Source: Actinomycetota bacterium
GTDB lineage: Bacteria; Actinomycetota; Actinomycetes; Nanopelagicales; Nanopelagicaceae
DNA: 16,959 nucleotides
Direction of reading: 5' to 3'
Assembly: GCA_947490605.1 (NCBI GenBank)
Contig: CANLHE010000003.1
Location: 1 to 16,959, forward strand
Every line of letters starts with the position of its first letter. Within the stretch, counting starts at the first letter, position 1. The translations under genes were made by a program, and so were the position numbers. The notes beneath the pieces were generated by a model, which searched no databases, was not told where the DNA came from, and saw only the letters and a program-made list of their open reading frames with translations. This document shows positions 1-9,272 of this stretch, piece after piece.

Positions 1-227
1 CCTTCATTAATTTCACGAAGTGCGATTGATAATGGTTTCTCGTGAACATAGGTCTCAACAAGTGTGCCAACATATTCAAGTAAACCCTCGCCAAGTTGTG
101 AATAGTACGCATTAATCTGACGAGCACGCTTTGCTGCATAAAGAACCAAACTATATTTTGATCCAGCTTTTTCAAGCAGTGCATCAATAGGTGGGTTAGT
201 AATACCGTCTAGTGCTTGATTGGTCAT
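1..227 (-). CDS. rpoZ: RNA polymerase omega subunit, C-terminal end cut by window edge
   Basis: The reverse strand opens with MTNQALDGI and continues in frame for 75 codons to the window edge, with no stop. The reading matches the omega subunit: an N-terminal [17 protein letters not shown] segment, an AAKRARQIN helix (the RpoZ signature around the conserved Lys-Arg-Ala-Arg), a low-complexity middle and a final [12 protein letters not shown] helix. Omega binds the beta-prime subunit and helps core RNA polymerase assemble. The ATG at 227-225 follows an AAGGGG ribosome binding site about six bases upstream. It lies 27 bases downstream of the guanylate kinase stop, and no promoter is evident in that gap, so it is probably the tail of the same transcript. 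The gmk-rpoZ order is common in actinobacteria. Only the last few residues and the stop are missing. Confidence 0.93.
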   Translation of the reverse strand, partial: MTNQALDGITNPPIDALLEKAGSKYSLVLYAAKRARQINAYYSQLGEGLLEYVGTLVETYVHEKPLSIALREINE

Positions 228-254
228 AGAAATGCCCCTTTAAATTTTGATGAT

Positions 255-1121
255 TTAGCGAAGGGCTAAAGATACCAGTTCAGCCACTGATTGCTCTACT
301 TGATGGTTAATCAGTACATGGTCAAACTCAGAGGCCGCTTGTAGCTCTTCTTTCGCCCGATCTAGGCGGGCTTGGGTGGAATGCTCAGATTCAGTGCCTC
401 TATTTATCAACCTTGAAGTCAATTCCTCCCAGGAAGGCGGTTCAATAAAGACCAAAATTGCACTCTGTTTGTTTTTTCTAACCTGACGTGCACCATTTAA
501 TTCAATCTCTAAAATTACATTCTTACCGTCCAATAATGCATCCTCAACTGCTTGTTGTGGTGTTCCGTACTTCGCTCCAGCAAAACTAGCCCACTCTAGA
601 AATTCATTCTTCTTAATCATTTCATCAAACTTCTCATCGCTAACAAAATGATAGTCCACTCCATCAACCTCACCAGTACGCATTTTTCTTGTTGTGGCAG
701 AAATTGAAATCAAAAAACGATCATCACTTCTTAATTTATTTGTTATTGTGCTTTTGCCTACACCGCTAGGTCCAGAAACAACAAGTAGGTTTCCGCTTTT
801 GCGAGAGTTTTTCATCAGTAGAAACTCCTGCCTTAGTAGGTCTAGCTGTCTATGCCCAACACCACCAATTCTACGCGATGGTGAGATGCCAGTTCTTTCC
901 AAAATCACATCAGCTCTGGATTGGCCGATACCTGGCACTGATTGCAGTAAATCAATTAATTTCATACGGGCGATGGCTTTGCGCTCATCTTTAAAAAGGT
1001 CAAAGAAATAAATCTCACCTAGTGCAACCTGTTCCTTGACTCTTGCTCGTTCCTGCCTGGCGATTACGGCTTTTAGCCCAGCTTTTCTCCGAGAACGCCG
1101 GCTTAATCTAGGTGGCAACAT
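255..1121 (-). CDS. gmk: Fused actinobacterial integration host factor (mIHF) and guanylate kinase
   Basis: One uninterrupted frame carries two proteins that are usually separate neighbours. Numbered from the ATG at 1121, residues 1-102 are an mIHF-type nucleoid protein: MLPPRLS start, basic helix RQERARVKEQ, then the H2TH DNA-binding part with LLQSVPGIG, RADVILERTGIS and SRRIGGVGHRQ. Residues 103-288 are guanylate kinase (GMP to GDP with ATP): P-loop GPSGVGKST at 117-125, GMP-binding SATTRK and EVDGVDYHF, then EWASFAGAKYGTP and LEIELNGARQV. The usual LEID Asp is Glu here. The kinase part alone is 186 residues, a normal Gmk length. The frame can be extended to a TTG at 1151, but that would overlap pyrF by 29 bases; the ATG at 1121 sits one base after the pyrF stop and matches the mIHF family start. 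A strong internal ribosome binding site precedes the kinase Met, so free Gmk is probably also made. A single-base indel or sequencing error could also create this fusion. Confidence 0.9.
   Translation of the reverse strand: MLPPRLSRRSRRKAGLKAVIARQERARVKEQVALGEIYFFDLFKDERKAIARMKLIDLLQSVPGIGQSRADVILERTGISPSRRIGGVGHRQLDLLRQEFLLMKNSRKSGNLLVVSGPSGVGKSTITNKLRSDDRFLISISATTRKMRTGEVDGVDYHFVSDEKFDEMIKKNEFLEWASFAGAKYGTPQQAVEDALLDGKNVILEIELNGARQVRKNKQSAILVFIEPPSWEELTSRLINRGTESEHSTQARLDRAKEELQAASEFDHVLINHQVEQSVAELVSLALR
813..830 (-). promoter_or_regulatory. Internal ribosome binding site and ATG for stand-alone guanylate kinase
   Basis: On the reverse strand CAGGAG is followed nine bases later by the ATG at 815-813, which begins MKNSRKSGNLLVVSGPSGVGKS, exactly where an ordinary Gmk starts. 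This is one of the clearer Shine-Dalgarno sequences in the window, although it lies inside the longer mIHF-Gmk frame. Shifted by one base, the reading contains TGATGA overlapping this ATG, which is how two formerly separate, overlapping genes would look. Confidence 0.75.
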
Positions 1122-1122
1122 A

Positions 1123-1815
1123 TCAGCCAAGAGTACTGGCGATTTGTTCAATCTTTTTTCGCATGTTTAAATCAGAGCCATCCCACAGTGAGGTAATTGA
1201 TCTGCCAATCACAACCAGATCAGCTCCGGCAGATATTGCTTGGCTAGGTGACATTATCCGTGCCTGGTCACCAGCAGCATCACCTTCAACTCTTACTCCA
1301 GGAGTTATTAAGGTGGCGGTGCTAGATAAAGTGCGAAGCGCACCTACTTCAAAGGGAGAACAAACTAACGATGTTGCCCCAGATGAAAGTGCCATCTGCG
1401 CCCAGCTCTTTGTTGTTTCTTCAATACTATTTTTTTGGCCCATGGCAGCAAAATCAATCTCTGAAAAAGATGTTAAAACTGTAACTGCAGTTATTGACCC
1501 ATTTGGAAGTGCATCTACAGCTGCCTTAATCATTTTATTGCCACCAGCAGCATGGACAGTTAAAAACTTTGGCGATAAAGATGACACAGATTCCACTGCT
1601 CCTTTTACAGTATTTGGAATGTCATATAGCTTGAGATCAAGAAATAACTCAAATTCACACTCACCTCTTAGCTTTTCAATCCCTTGTGCGCCATGACGTA
1701 AATAAAACTCCAAACCAATTTTGAAATGGCTTATTGATTCCTTAGAAGCTTTAATCCAGCTAGCGGCTTGAGCAACATCCTTTGTGTCGAGTGCGAGAAT
1801 TATTGGTAGTTTCAC
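1123..1815 (-). CDS. pyrF: Orotidine 5'-phosphate decarboxylase, short (type 1) form
   Basis: This is a 230-residue TIM-barrel enzyme that decarboxylates OMP to UMP, the last step of de novo pyrimidine synthesis. Visible motifs are LALDTKD at the first strand, FKIG with Lys32, the catalytic DLKLYDIPNTV stretch with Asp60, Lys62 and Asp65, VHAAGG, TVLTS, the phosphate loop TPGVRVEGD and the final VIGRSI. The start is GTG at 1815-1813, overlapping the pyrD TAG by one base (TAGTG) behind a GAGGT ribosome binding site. The stop lies one base before the mIHF ATG. The length and DLKxxDIPNT form correspond to the short bacterial type (as in E. coli or Bacillus); high-GC actinobacteria such as Mycobacterium and Streptomyces usually carry a longer type 2 enzyme. 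Confidence 0.96.
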   Translation of the reverse strand: MKLPIILALDTKDVAQAASWIKASKESISHFKIGLEFYLRHGAQGIEKLRGECEFELFLDLKLYDIPNTVKGAVESVSSLSPKFLTVHAAGGNKMIKAAVDALPNGSITAVTVLTSFSEIDFAAMGQKNSIEETTKSWAQMALSSGATSLVCSPFEVGALRTLSSTATLITPGVRVEGDAAGDQARIMSPSQAISAGADLVVIGRSITSLWDGSDLNMRKKIEQIASTLG

Positions 1816-2747
1816 TAGATACCTCGATGAGCAAAACCGATTGCATCTCGAAAATCATTAAAGCCATTTTTAGTGAGCAATTGCGATAGCTCATCTTTTA
1901 TTTGCATAGCTGCATTTGGATTACCAAAAGTAGCAGTTCCAACAGATACAGCACTTGCTCCGGCAAGAATTAATTCAAATGCATCTCTACCACTTGCCAC
2001 GCCACCCATGCCAACAATTGGTGTATTTGGAAAAGCTTGATGAACTTGATAAATGGCTCTAACTGCAACTGGTCTGATTGCAGGTCCAGATAATCCCCCA
2101 GTTTTTCCAGCTAATTTTGGCCTCATTGAGTTTGTATCGATAACCATTCCTAAGAGTGTATTAATTAATGCCAAACCATCAACTCCTGCATTTATCACGG
2201 CGCTAGCAATCTCAACTATGTCTGTAACATCCGGAGATAACTTCGCAATTATCGGAAGCTCCCCACCAATATTTCGCCTTACCGATTCAATAACTGCGAT
2301 AGCAGTATCTGGATGACAAGCAAAAACTTGACCTCTATTCTCAACATTCGGGCATGAAATATTTACTTCAACGGCACTAATCCCAGAGAGTGCTCGCAGC
2401 CTTCGCGCTAGAACGCCATACTCATCAACCGTTTCACCCGCAATTGAAATAATAATTTTTGCCTGTTGCTCAATCAGCCAAGGAATATCTTTCTCTAAAA
2501 ATGTATCAATACCTGGGCCTTGCAAGCCAATTGAATTAAGCATGCCGCTTGGTGTTTCAGCCATTCTGGGTGTTGCTCTACCAGTACGAGGCTTAGTCAT
2601 AATTGATTTAGTTACTACTGCGCCAAGCGAACTTAGTGGGAAAAACTGTGAAAGCTCCTGCCCTGAACTTGCGCAGCCACTTGCAGTGAAAATTGGATTA
2701 GAAAATCTTTTGCTACCAATTTTTGTAGAGAAATCTAAAGCGCTCAT
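1815..2747 (-). CDS. pyrD: Dihydroorotate dehydrogenase, class 1B catalytic subunit
   Basis: The 310-residue FMN protein oxidises dihydroorotate to orotate in the cytosol. The class 1B signature is clear: TASGCASSGQ near the start, VTKSIM with Lys47, NSIGLQGPG, VNISCPNVENRG with the catalytic Cys132, KLSPDVTDI, NTLLGM, TGGLSGPAIRP and the FMN phosphate-binding GMGGVASGRDAFELILAGASAVSVGTA region. The partner PyrK lies immediately upstream, two bases away, so the pair should form the PyrD2-PyrK2 complex that passes electrons to NAD+. No N-terminal membrane extension is present, which excludes the quinone-linked class 2 enzyme. The ATG at 2747 has only a weak GGATG-type ribosome binding site, so translation is probably coupled to pyrK. 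Confidence 0.96.
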   Translation of the reverse strand: MSALDFSTKIGSKRFSNPIFTASGCASSGQELSQFFPLSSLGAVVTKSIMTKPRTGRATPRMAETPSGMLNSIGLQGPGIDTFLEKDIPWLIEQQAKIIISIAGETVDEYGVLARRLRALSGISAVEVNISCPNVENRGQVFACHPDTAIAVIESVRRNIGGELPIIAKLSPDVTDIVEIASAVINAGVDGLALINTLLGMVIDTNSMRPKLAGKTGGLSGPAIRPVAVRAIYQVHQAFPNTPIVGMGGVASGRDAFELILAGASAVSVGTATFGNPNAAMQIKDELSQLLTKNGFNDFRDAIGFAHRGI

Positions 2748-2749
2748 AT

Positions 2750-3595
2750 CTATAACGCATCCAAAACAGTTTTACGATCCCAAATAATTTCCGAGCCATC
2801 CATTACCGGTCCATCAATACAGGTGCGGACCATCTTTATGCCATCCTCATGCTTGATCGGGACAACACAAGTCATGCAAACCCCAATTCCACAAGCCATT
2901 GCCTCTTCGACAGCACATTGGTGGGCAAGATCAAATTCACCAGCAATCTTTGCAATTGCTGAGAGCATGCCCATTGGCCCGCAAGAATAAATTACCTCAG
3001 TTCCAAACTCACGAATTAATCTTGGAATAGCTTCGCTAATCTGTCCATGAATGCCAGCAGTGCCATCATCGGTTGTTAAAGTTAATGAAGAAACACTTCG
3101 CTTGCCTTCAAGGGGTGCATATATTTTATTTGCAGTGCTTGCTCCAAGCACCATATCCACTCTGCATCCGCGATTTTTAAGTAGCTCTGCAAGTGCAAAA
3201 AGCGGCGCGGAACCATAACCGCCGCCAATTAACATTGTGTTTGCATTTGTTGTTGGTATCCCAAATGCAGTTCCAAGAGGACCAATTAAATCCACGAACT
3301 CACCAACATTTCTGGCACACAACCACTTACTACCTTCGCCATGTGGTGCAACTACTAACTCAATGCTGCCGCCCATTGGACCTTTATCAATTGCACGATA
3401 AATCGCAAAAGCTCTTCGTAAAATTAAAGCTGACTGGCTTCCACCAACTGAAATCGCAACAAAATTACCAGGTCGTGAATGGGCTGCCATATCCGCAACT
3501 GCGAAAACCATATGGTGATAGGGGCCTACTTTTTTATTACTAATCACTTCTGCGTTAATTTGAGTTGCGTTCTTATTAATCTTCTGTGGAATCAT
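2750..3595 (-). CDS. pyrK: Dihydroorotate dehydrogenase electron transfer subunit
   Basis: This is a ferredoxin-reductase-like protein that moves electrons from PyrD FMN through a [2Fe-2S] cluster and FAD to NAD+. Numbered from the ATG at 3595 (281 residues), the FAD-binding LRRAFAIYR is at about 59-67, the nucleotide-binding MLIGGGYGSAPLFALA at 121-136 and SCGPMGM at about 204-210. The cluster ligands are Cys235, Cys240 and Cys243 (ACGIGVCMTC) and Cys259 (RTCIDGP), the standard C-x4-C-x2-C-x15-C layout. I chose the ATG whose A overlaps the carB stop (TAATG). A GTG four codons upstream at 3607 is possible but would lengthen the overlap with carB. Its position between carB and pyrD is the Bacillus-type arrangement. 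Confidence 0.95.
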   Translation of the reverse strand: MIPQKINKNATQINAEVISNKKVGPYHHMVFAVADMAAHSRPGNFVAISVGGSQSALILRRAFAIYRAIDKGPMGGSIELVVAPHGEGSKWLCARNVGEFVDLIGPLGTAFGIPTTNANTMLIGGGYGSAPLFALAELLKNRGCRVDMVLGASTANKIYAPLEGKRSVSSLTLTTDDGTAGIHGQISEAIPRLIREFGTEVIYSCGPMGMLSAIAKIAGEFDLAHQCAVEEAMACGIGVCMTCVVPIKHEDGIKMVRTCIDGPVMDGSEIIWDRKTVLDAL

Positions 3596-6500
3596 TATTT
3601 CATCCACTCTTGCAGTGATTTGATGCCGAAATCATCTTTTTGCAAAGCAGATATTCCAGCAACAGCTGCTTTAAAGCCTGGGATAGTAGTGATGCATGAG
3701 ACAGACCTAGATACTGCGGCTGTTCTGATCAGAAAACCATCATGTCTTGAGCCTCGACCTAATGGTGTATTTATTACTAATTGGACTAGCCCCTTGGTAA
3801 TAACATCATTTGCCGACAGTTGGTTTGAATTATTATCTGAATTTTTTCTCACTAGTTCTGATGGTACGCCTTTTTCAGAAAGAAATGCATTTGTTCCTGA
3901 GGTGCTATAAATCTTAAAACCTAAATTGTGCAGATCTCGTGCTGCTCGCCAGCCAGGTTCTTTATCCCGCTCTGATAGCGATATAAATACTGCACCAGAC
4001 TTTGGTAGTGGACCGAATGCTGCAGTCTGGCTCTTTGCAAAAGCTAATCCAAAGTTGCTTGCAATGCCCATTACTTCACCAGTTGATTTCATCTCAGGTC
4101 CGAGCACGGTGTCTATCCCAGTTCCATCAATCCTTCTGAATCGGTTAAATGGCAGTACTGCCTCTTTTACCGAGACTCCATTAGCATGGCCGTCGCCAGA
4201 CTTAGGTAAAATCTTGCTGGTTCTTAACTCTGCTATCGAAATACCAGTTGATATCAGTGCAGCTGCTTTTGCTAATTGAACCCCAGTTGCCTTCGCTACA
4301 AACGGAACAGTTCTAGATGCACGAGGGTTAGCCTCTAGAACATAAAGTTTCTGTGGATTTCCGCTAATAGCAAATTGAATATTAATTAGGCCTAGCACAC
4401 CAACATCTTTAGCAATCTTCTCAGTAGCTTCTCTGATTTCAATTAACAGGTCTTTATTAAGTGAAATGCTTGGTAGAACACAAGCTGAGTCCCCTGAATG
4501 AATTCCCGCCTCTTCAATGTGTTCCATAACCCCAGCTAAGTAAAGTTCGCTGCCGTCATATAGTGCATCAACATCAATCTCAATTGCATCATCTAAAAAC
4601 TTATCAATTAGAACAGGGTGATTGGGTGTTACTGCAGTTGCAGCTTCGATAAACCCTCTTAGTGACTCTTCATCATAAACAATCTCCATGCCTCTACCGC
4701 CCAATACATATGAAGGCCTTACCAAAACCGGATAACCAATCCCGTTTGCAATCTGAGCAGCTTCCTCATATGAGTTCGCCATTCCATATTTAGGCGCCAA
4801 TAAATTATTCTTCTTCAATATTTCACCAAATGCACCACGTTCTTCAGCTAAATCAATTGCATCAGGAGAGGTACCAAGAATTTTTACCCCGGCCTCCATT
4901 AATCCTCTTGCTAATCCGAGTGGAGTTTGTCCTCCTAATTGAGCGATGACGCCCTTAACCGGCCCAGCTACTGTTTCGGCAGCAATAATTTCCAATACTT
5001 CTTCAAGGGTTAATGGCTCAAAATAAAGTCGGTCTGAAGTGTCGTAATCTGTTGAAACTGTTTCGGGATTGCAATTAACCATAATTGTTTCATATCCAGC
5101 TTTGCGTAGCGCAAATGATGCATGAACACATGAGTAATCAAATTCAATTCCTTGGCCAATTCGGTTAGGCCCACTTCCCAAAATAATCACTGCTTCTTTA
5201 GTACGCGGAAGAACCTCGCTCTCCTCATCATAAGCTGAGTAGTAATAAGGAGTAAGCGCTGCAAATTCACCGGCACAGGTATCGACAGTTTTATAAACCG
5301 GGTGCAAACTAAAACCAATACGAGATTGTTTGATTTGAGCCTCCGGCACATTCCTCAAGTTAGCGATCTGTAAATCTGAAAAACCCATCATCTTTGAGGA
5401 TTTAAGCAGATCTTTGGTCATCTCCCCGGAATTAGTAATTTGATTTGCCTGAAGATTAATCAAATTGATTTGCTCTAAAAACCATGGATCAATTTTAGTT
5501 GCCTCAAATACTTCTTTAACGGTTGCGCCTAGATGCATTGCTAATTGAACCTGTTGTAATCTAAATTCGGTTGGAGTAACCATCTTTTTCATTAAATCAG
5601 AAAGATTCCCATCCTTCCAACTAAAGCTTGCGCCGTTTTTTTCCAGAGAACGAAGCGCCTTTTGTAAGGCTTCCGGAAAGCTGCGCCCAATTGCCATCGC
5701 TTCTCCAACACTTTTCATTGTGGTCGTTAGCCTTGGATCAGCCTCAGCAAACTTTTCAAAAGCAAATCTTGGAACTTTAACAACAACGTAATCTAATGAA
5801 GGCTCAAAAGAGGCTGGGGTTGATTTAGTAATATCGTTTTCAATCTCATCTAATGTGTAGCCGATAGCAAGCTTTGTAGCAATTTTTGCAATTGGAAATC
5901 CTGTGGCTTTTGAGGCAAGTGCTGACGATCTTGAAACTCTTGGGTTCATTTCGATAACAATTATTCGGCCATCGGTTGGATTAACCGCAAATTGGATATT
6001 GCACCCACCGGTTGCTACTCCAACCTCTCTGATGATTAAAATTGATAGATCACGCAACTTTTGATACTCAACATCGGTAAGTGTCATGGCAGGTGCCACC
6101 GTAATTGAATCTCCTGTGTGCACACCCATTGGATCAATATTCTCAATGCTGCAAACGATTACAACATTGTCCTTGTGATCGCGCATAACCTCGAGCTCAT
6201 ACTCTTTCCAACCAATTATTGACTCTTCTAATAGAACTTCAGTAGTTGGACTATGTCGCAGCCCAGCACCAGCAATTTGATTAAGATCAGATTCATTGTA
6301 TGCAATTCCAGATCCAAGTCCTCCCATGGTGAATGAGGGGCGAACAACTACTGGATATTTGAGTTCTTTAACAGCAGCTAAGCAATCATCCATGGAGTGA
6401 CAAATTTTTGATTTAGCCGACTCTCCCCCAATTGTTTCTACAATTTTCTTAAATACTTCTCTATCTTCACCGCGTTTAATTGCTTCGACATCAGCACCAA

Positions 6501-6846
6501 TTAATTTAGTTCCATATTTTTCAAATGACCCACGCTCATACAAGGCCATTGCGGCATTTAGAGCAGTCTGTCCGCCAAGTGTGGCTAAAACTGCACTTGG
6601 CTTTTCTTTTTCTAATATTTTTTCAATAACTTCAGGTGTGATTGGCTCTATATACGTAGCATCTGCAAACTCTGGATCAGTCATAATTGTTGCTGGGTTG
6701 GAATTGATTAAAATAACTCTAATTCCTTCACTACGTAGCACCCGGCACGCTTGTGTTCCAGAGTAATCAAACTCGCATGCTTGACCAATAACAATCGGGC
6801 CACTGCCAATTACTAGAACACTTGTTATGGAGTTATCTCTAGGCAT
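3595..6846 (-). CDS. carB: Carbamoyl phosphate synthase, large subunit
   Basis: At 1083 residues this is a full-length CarB, which makes carbamoyl phosphate from bicarbonate, ammonia supplied by CarA, and two ATP. The two homologous halves are obvious. The first opens with [25 protein letters not shown] and the second, near residue 555, with [22 protein letters not shown]; each is followed by an ATP-grasp fold ([15 protein letters not shown], then [18 protein letters not shown]) and a metal-binding stretch ([19 protein letters not shown], then [19 protein letters not shown]). The last 140 or so residues form an MGS-like allosteric domain, which in known CarB proteins binds UMP or IMP. The ATG at 6846 follows AAGGAAG and overlaps the carA end by eight bases. 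No key motif is missing. Confidence 0.98.
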   Translation of the reverse strand: MPRDNSITSVLVIGSGPIVIGQACEFDYSGTQACRVLRSEGIRVILINSNPATIMTDPEFADATYIEPITPEVIEKILEKEKPSAVLATLGGQTALNAAMALYERGSFEKYGTKLIGADVEAIKRGEDREVFKKIVETIGGESAKSKICHSMDDCLAAVKELKYPVVVRPSFTMGGLGSGIAYNESDLNQIAGAGLRHSPTTEVLLEESIIGWKEYELEVMRDHKDNVVIVCSIENIDPMGVHTGDSITVAPAMTLTDVEYQKLRDLSILIIREVGVATGGCNIQFAVNPTDGRIIVIEMNPRVSRSSALASKATGFPIAKIATKLAIGYTLDEIENDITKSTPASFEPSLDYVVVKVPRFAFEKFAEADPRLTTTMKSVGEAMAIGRSFPEALQKALRSLEKNGASFSWKDGNLSDLMKKMVTPTEFRLQQVQLAMHLGATVKEVFEATKIDPWFLEQINLINLQANQITNSGEMTKDLLKSSKMMGFSDLQIANLRNVPEAQIKQSRIGFSLHPVYKTVDTCAGEFAALTPYYYSAYDEESEVLPRTKEAVIILGSGPNRIGQGIEFDYSCVHASFALRKAGYETIMVNCNPETVSTDYDTSDRLYFEPLTLEEVLEIIAAETVAGPVKGVIAQLGGQTPLGLARGLMEAGVKILGTSPDAIDLAEERGAFGEILKKNNLLAPKYGMANSYEEAAQIANGIGYPVLVRPSYVLGGRGMEIVYDEESLRGFIEAATAVTPNHPVLIDKFLDDAIEIDVDALYDGSELYLAGVMEHIEEAGIHSGDSACVLPSISLNKDLLIEIREATEKIAKDVGVLGLINIQFAISGNPQKLYVLEANPRASRTVPFVAKATGVQLAKAAALISTGISIAELRTSKILPKSGDGHANGVSVKEAVLPFNRFRRIDGTGIDTVLGPEMKSTGEVMGIASNFGLAFAKSQTAAFGPLPKSGAVFISLSERDKEPGWRAARDLHNLGFKIYSTSGTNAFLSEKGVPSELVRKNSDNNSNQLSANDVITKGLVQLVINTPLGRGSRHDGFLIRTAAVSRSVSCITTIPGFKAAVAGISALQKDDFGIKSLQEWMK

Positions 6847-7987
6847 TTTCTTCCTTTAAACCTAATTTTGGAGATTGCATTAACTGAACAAATCTTTCAA
6901 ACAAATAAGCAGCATCGTGTGGGCCGGCAGCAGATTCTGGGTGATACTGCACTGAAAAAGCTGGAACTGAGATCATTTCTAATCCTTCAATTACTGAATC
7001 GTTCAGCGATATATGAGTTACCCGGCCGCTTCCGTAAACAGTGTGGAACTCATTTTCCTTTGGCGCAGCTACTGCGAAACCATGATTATGGGCTGTGATC
7101 TCAACTTTTCCAGTAGTTAAATCAATTACTGGTTGATTAATACCGCGATGACCAAAAGGAAGTTTGTAAGTTTCAAAACCTAATGCCCGTCCAAGTATTT
7201 GATGGCCAAAACAGATTCCAAAAAATGGAATCTCCTCAACCAAAACTTTTCTAACCAGCTCAACAATATCCACCATTGCAGCAGGGTCTCCCGGCCCATT
7301 TGATAAAAAGACCCCATCTGGTGAGAGCGCCTTTATCTGTTCAAAGGTTGTTGTCAAAGGGAGAACGTGTACTTCTATACCAAGATTTGCCATTGCCTTT
7401 GGTGTTGCGCCTTTAATTCCTAAATCAATTGCAGCTACCTTAAATCTCGTTGCTATCCCTTTTGGTGGATAAACAACATATGGTTCTTTAGTAGATACAT
7501 CTGCTGCTAAAAATGCCCCACTCATTGGCGAAGTTTTACGAACCCGAACAACCATCTCTTCGCGCGTTAACTTAGTATCACTAAAAATTCCAACTCTCAT
7601 CGCTCCTCGATCGCGCAAATGCCTAGTAAGTGCTCTGGTGTCAATTCCCTGAATACCAACGACCTGGTAATCAATTAACTCCTGCTCTAAACTTTTTTCA
7701 CTTCGCCAATTACTGGAAATAGGTGATGGATTTCTAACAACGAAGCCTGAAACCCAAATCTTTTTTGATTCTTCATCGCTCTTATTCATTCCGGTGTTAC
7801 CAATATGCGGGGCTGTCATTACAACTATTTGCTTATGGTAGGAAGGGTCGGTTAATGTTTCTTGATATCCAGTCATACCAGTTGAAAATACTGCTTCACC
7901 GAATGTTTCACCACTTGCCGCCCATGAGTGACCTTCAAAAATCCGGCCATCATCTAGAACTAAATATGCAGTAGATCGATTATCCAT
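6839..7987 (-). CDS. carA: Carbamoyl phosphate synthase, small (glutaminase) subunit
   Basis: The protein hydrolyses glutamine and channels ammonia to CarB. From the ATG at 7987 it has 382 residues. The N-terminal CPSase_sm domain contains [35 protein letters not shown] and [16 protein letters not shown]. The C-terminal class I glutamine amidotransferase domain has the nucleophile Cys259 in [12 protein letters not shown] and the His349/Glu351 pair in [12 protein letters not shown], plus the FLSNGPGDP oxyanion-loop motif. Two ATG codons compete: 7996 (MVIMDNR) overlaps pyrC by 17 bases, and 7987 (MDNRSTAYL) by eight. Neither has a strong ribosome binding site. The downstream one starts nearer the family norm and repeats the eight-base overlap seen at carA-carB. 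Translation is probably coupled to pyrC. Confidence 0.96.
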   Translation of the reverse strand: MDNRSTAYLVLDDGRIFEGHSWAASGETFGEAVFSTGMTGYQETLTDPSYHKQIVVMTAPHIGNTGMNKSDEESKKIWVSGFVVRNPSPISSNWRSEKSLEQELIDYQVVGIQGIDTRALTRHLRDRGAMRVGIFSDTKLTREEMVVRVRKTSPMSGAFLAADVSTKEPYVVYPPKGIATRFKVAAIDLGIKGATPKAMANLGIEVHVLPLTTTFEQIKALSPDGVFLSNGPGDPAAMVDIVELVRKVLVEEIPFFGICFGHQILGRALGFETYKLPFGHRGINQPVIDLTTGKVEITAHNHGFAVAAPKENEFHTVYGSGRVTHISLNDSVIEGLEMISVPAFSVQYHPESAAGPHDAAYLFERFVQLMQSPKLGLKEENA

Positions 7988-9272
7988 GATTACCATTTAC
8001 AATCATGCCATTGGATAAAACTAATTTACCGTTATAGATAACATCTGAAATTACCGCCGGTAAGTTCATGCCGTCAAATGGAGTGTTCTTACTCTTTGAT
8101 TTTAGATTATTTCGCTCAACCTGCCAGGACCGGGCAGTATCAACGAGAATTAAACTAGCTGGGATATTTTCCGCAATTACCTGACCCTGTTGCTTGTAAC
8201 CTGCAATTTGTGCTGGCTTAATCGACATACGATCTACTAAATCTGCCCAGCTCATTAATTTACTTTCGATCATGGTTTTAACCACAACTGAGAAAGCAGT
8301 TTCAAGTCCAACCATTCCAAATGCTGCTGCCTGCCATTCACAATCTTTATCCTCTGCTGGGTGTGGTGCATGATCAGTTGCAACAATATCAATGATGCCC
8401 TCAGCTAGGCCTTCCCGGAGAGCCATCACATCTTTTTGAGTACGAAGTGGCGGGTTTACCTTGTAAATTGGGTCATAGTTTTCAACTAAATCATCAGTTA
8501 GTAATAAATGGTGCGGTGTAACTTCAGCCGTTACTTGAATACCGCGCTGTTTTGCCCAGCGAACTAACTCAACTCCGCCTGCAGTGGTTAGGTGGCAAAT
8601 GTGTAACCTTGATTGAACATGTTCTGCCAACAAGATATCCCTAGCAATAATTGCCTCTTCGGCAATTGCTGGCCAACCAGGTAATCCAATCCGGGCTGAA
8701 ACACTTCCTTCATTCATTTGGGCATTAATAGTCAATCTTGGCTCTTGCGCATGCTGGGCAATAATTCCATTAAATGTTTTAACATACTCAAGGGCTCTTC
8801 GCATGATTAATGGATCAGATACACACTTTCCATCATCACTAAATATTCTCACTCCAGCAATTGAATCTGCCATCGCCCCAAGCTCAGCTAACTGCTCACC
8901 ATTTAAACCTTTAGTTACCGCACCAATTGGATTAACATCGCAAAGACCAGCTTCTTTACCAAGTCGATATATTTGTTCAACCACGCCAGCGGTATCAGCA
9001 ACTGGATTTGTATTAGCCATTGATGAGATTGCGGTGTAGCCACCAGCAACTGCTGCTTGTGATCCAGTAAGAACTGTCTCTGAATCTTCCCGGCCAGGTT
9101 CGCGTAAGTGAGTGTGCAGATCAACTAAACCAGGTAACAAAAGCTTTCCAGCAGCATCAATTCCATCAGTTTGTTTCCCAGATGATTTACTTAATTTTGT
9201 GATAAGCCCATTATTGATCTCCAGATCAACCAAAGAATTATCCGTTAACTTCGCATTATTAATCTTGATCAT
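7980..9272 (-). CDS. pyrC: Dihydroorotase, type I
   Basis: This 430-residue zinc amidohydrolase cyclises carbamoyl aspartate to dihydroorotate. Metal-site residues are all visible: His53 and His55 in [10 protein letters not shown], the SDDG Asp pair at 146-147 that bridges metals in type I enzymes, His174 in AQHAQEP, His227 in HICHLTT and Asp300 in ATDHAPH. Substrate-contacting Arg57 (HLREPG) and Asn89 (MANTNP) are also present. It is therefore an active enzyme and not the inactive pseudo-dihydroorotase found beside some PyrB proteins. The ATG at 9272 overlaps the pyrB stop in an ATGA junction. In mycobacteria a small membrane protein gene commonly lies between pyrC and carA; here they overlap directly. 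Confidence 0.97.
   Translation of the reverse strand: MIKINNAKLTDNSLVDLEINNGLITKLSKSSGKQTDGIDAAGKLLLPGLVDLHTHLREPGREDSETVLTGSQAAVAGGYTAISSMANTNPVADTAGVVEQIYRLGKEAGLCDVNPIGAVTKGLNGEQLAELGAMADSIAGVRIFSDDGKCVSDPLIMRRALEYVKTFNGIIAQHAQEPRLTINAQMNEGSVSARIGLPGWPAIAEEAIIARDILLAEHVQSRLHICHLTTAGGVELVRWAKQRGIQVTAEVTPHHLLLTDDLVENYDPIYKVNPPLRTQKDVMALREGLAEGIIDIVATDHAPHPAEDKDCEWQAAAFGMVGLETAFSVVVKTMIESKLMSWADLVDRMSIKPAQIAGYKQQGQVIAENIPASLILVDTARSWQVERNNLKSKSKNTPFDGMNLPAVISDVIYNGKLVLSNGMIVNGNHG

Noticed and set aside
1119..1151. TTG start at 1151 for the mIHF-Gmk gene
   Set aside because: It would overlap pyrF by 29 bases, has no good ribosome binding site, and adds ten residues not typical of mIHF; the ATG at 1121 fits better.
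3479..3910. Plus-strand open frames opposite carB and pyrK (also near 694-1011, 3926-4279, 14498-14842)
   Set aside because: They lie entirely opposite strongly conserved genes, lack ribosome binding sites and show no recognisable protein family; they are shadows of the real coding strands.
7980..9272. Inactive pseudo-dihydroorotase partner of PyrB
   Set aside because: All metal-binding histidines and the DHAPH aspartate are present, so PyrC looks catalytically competent.
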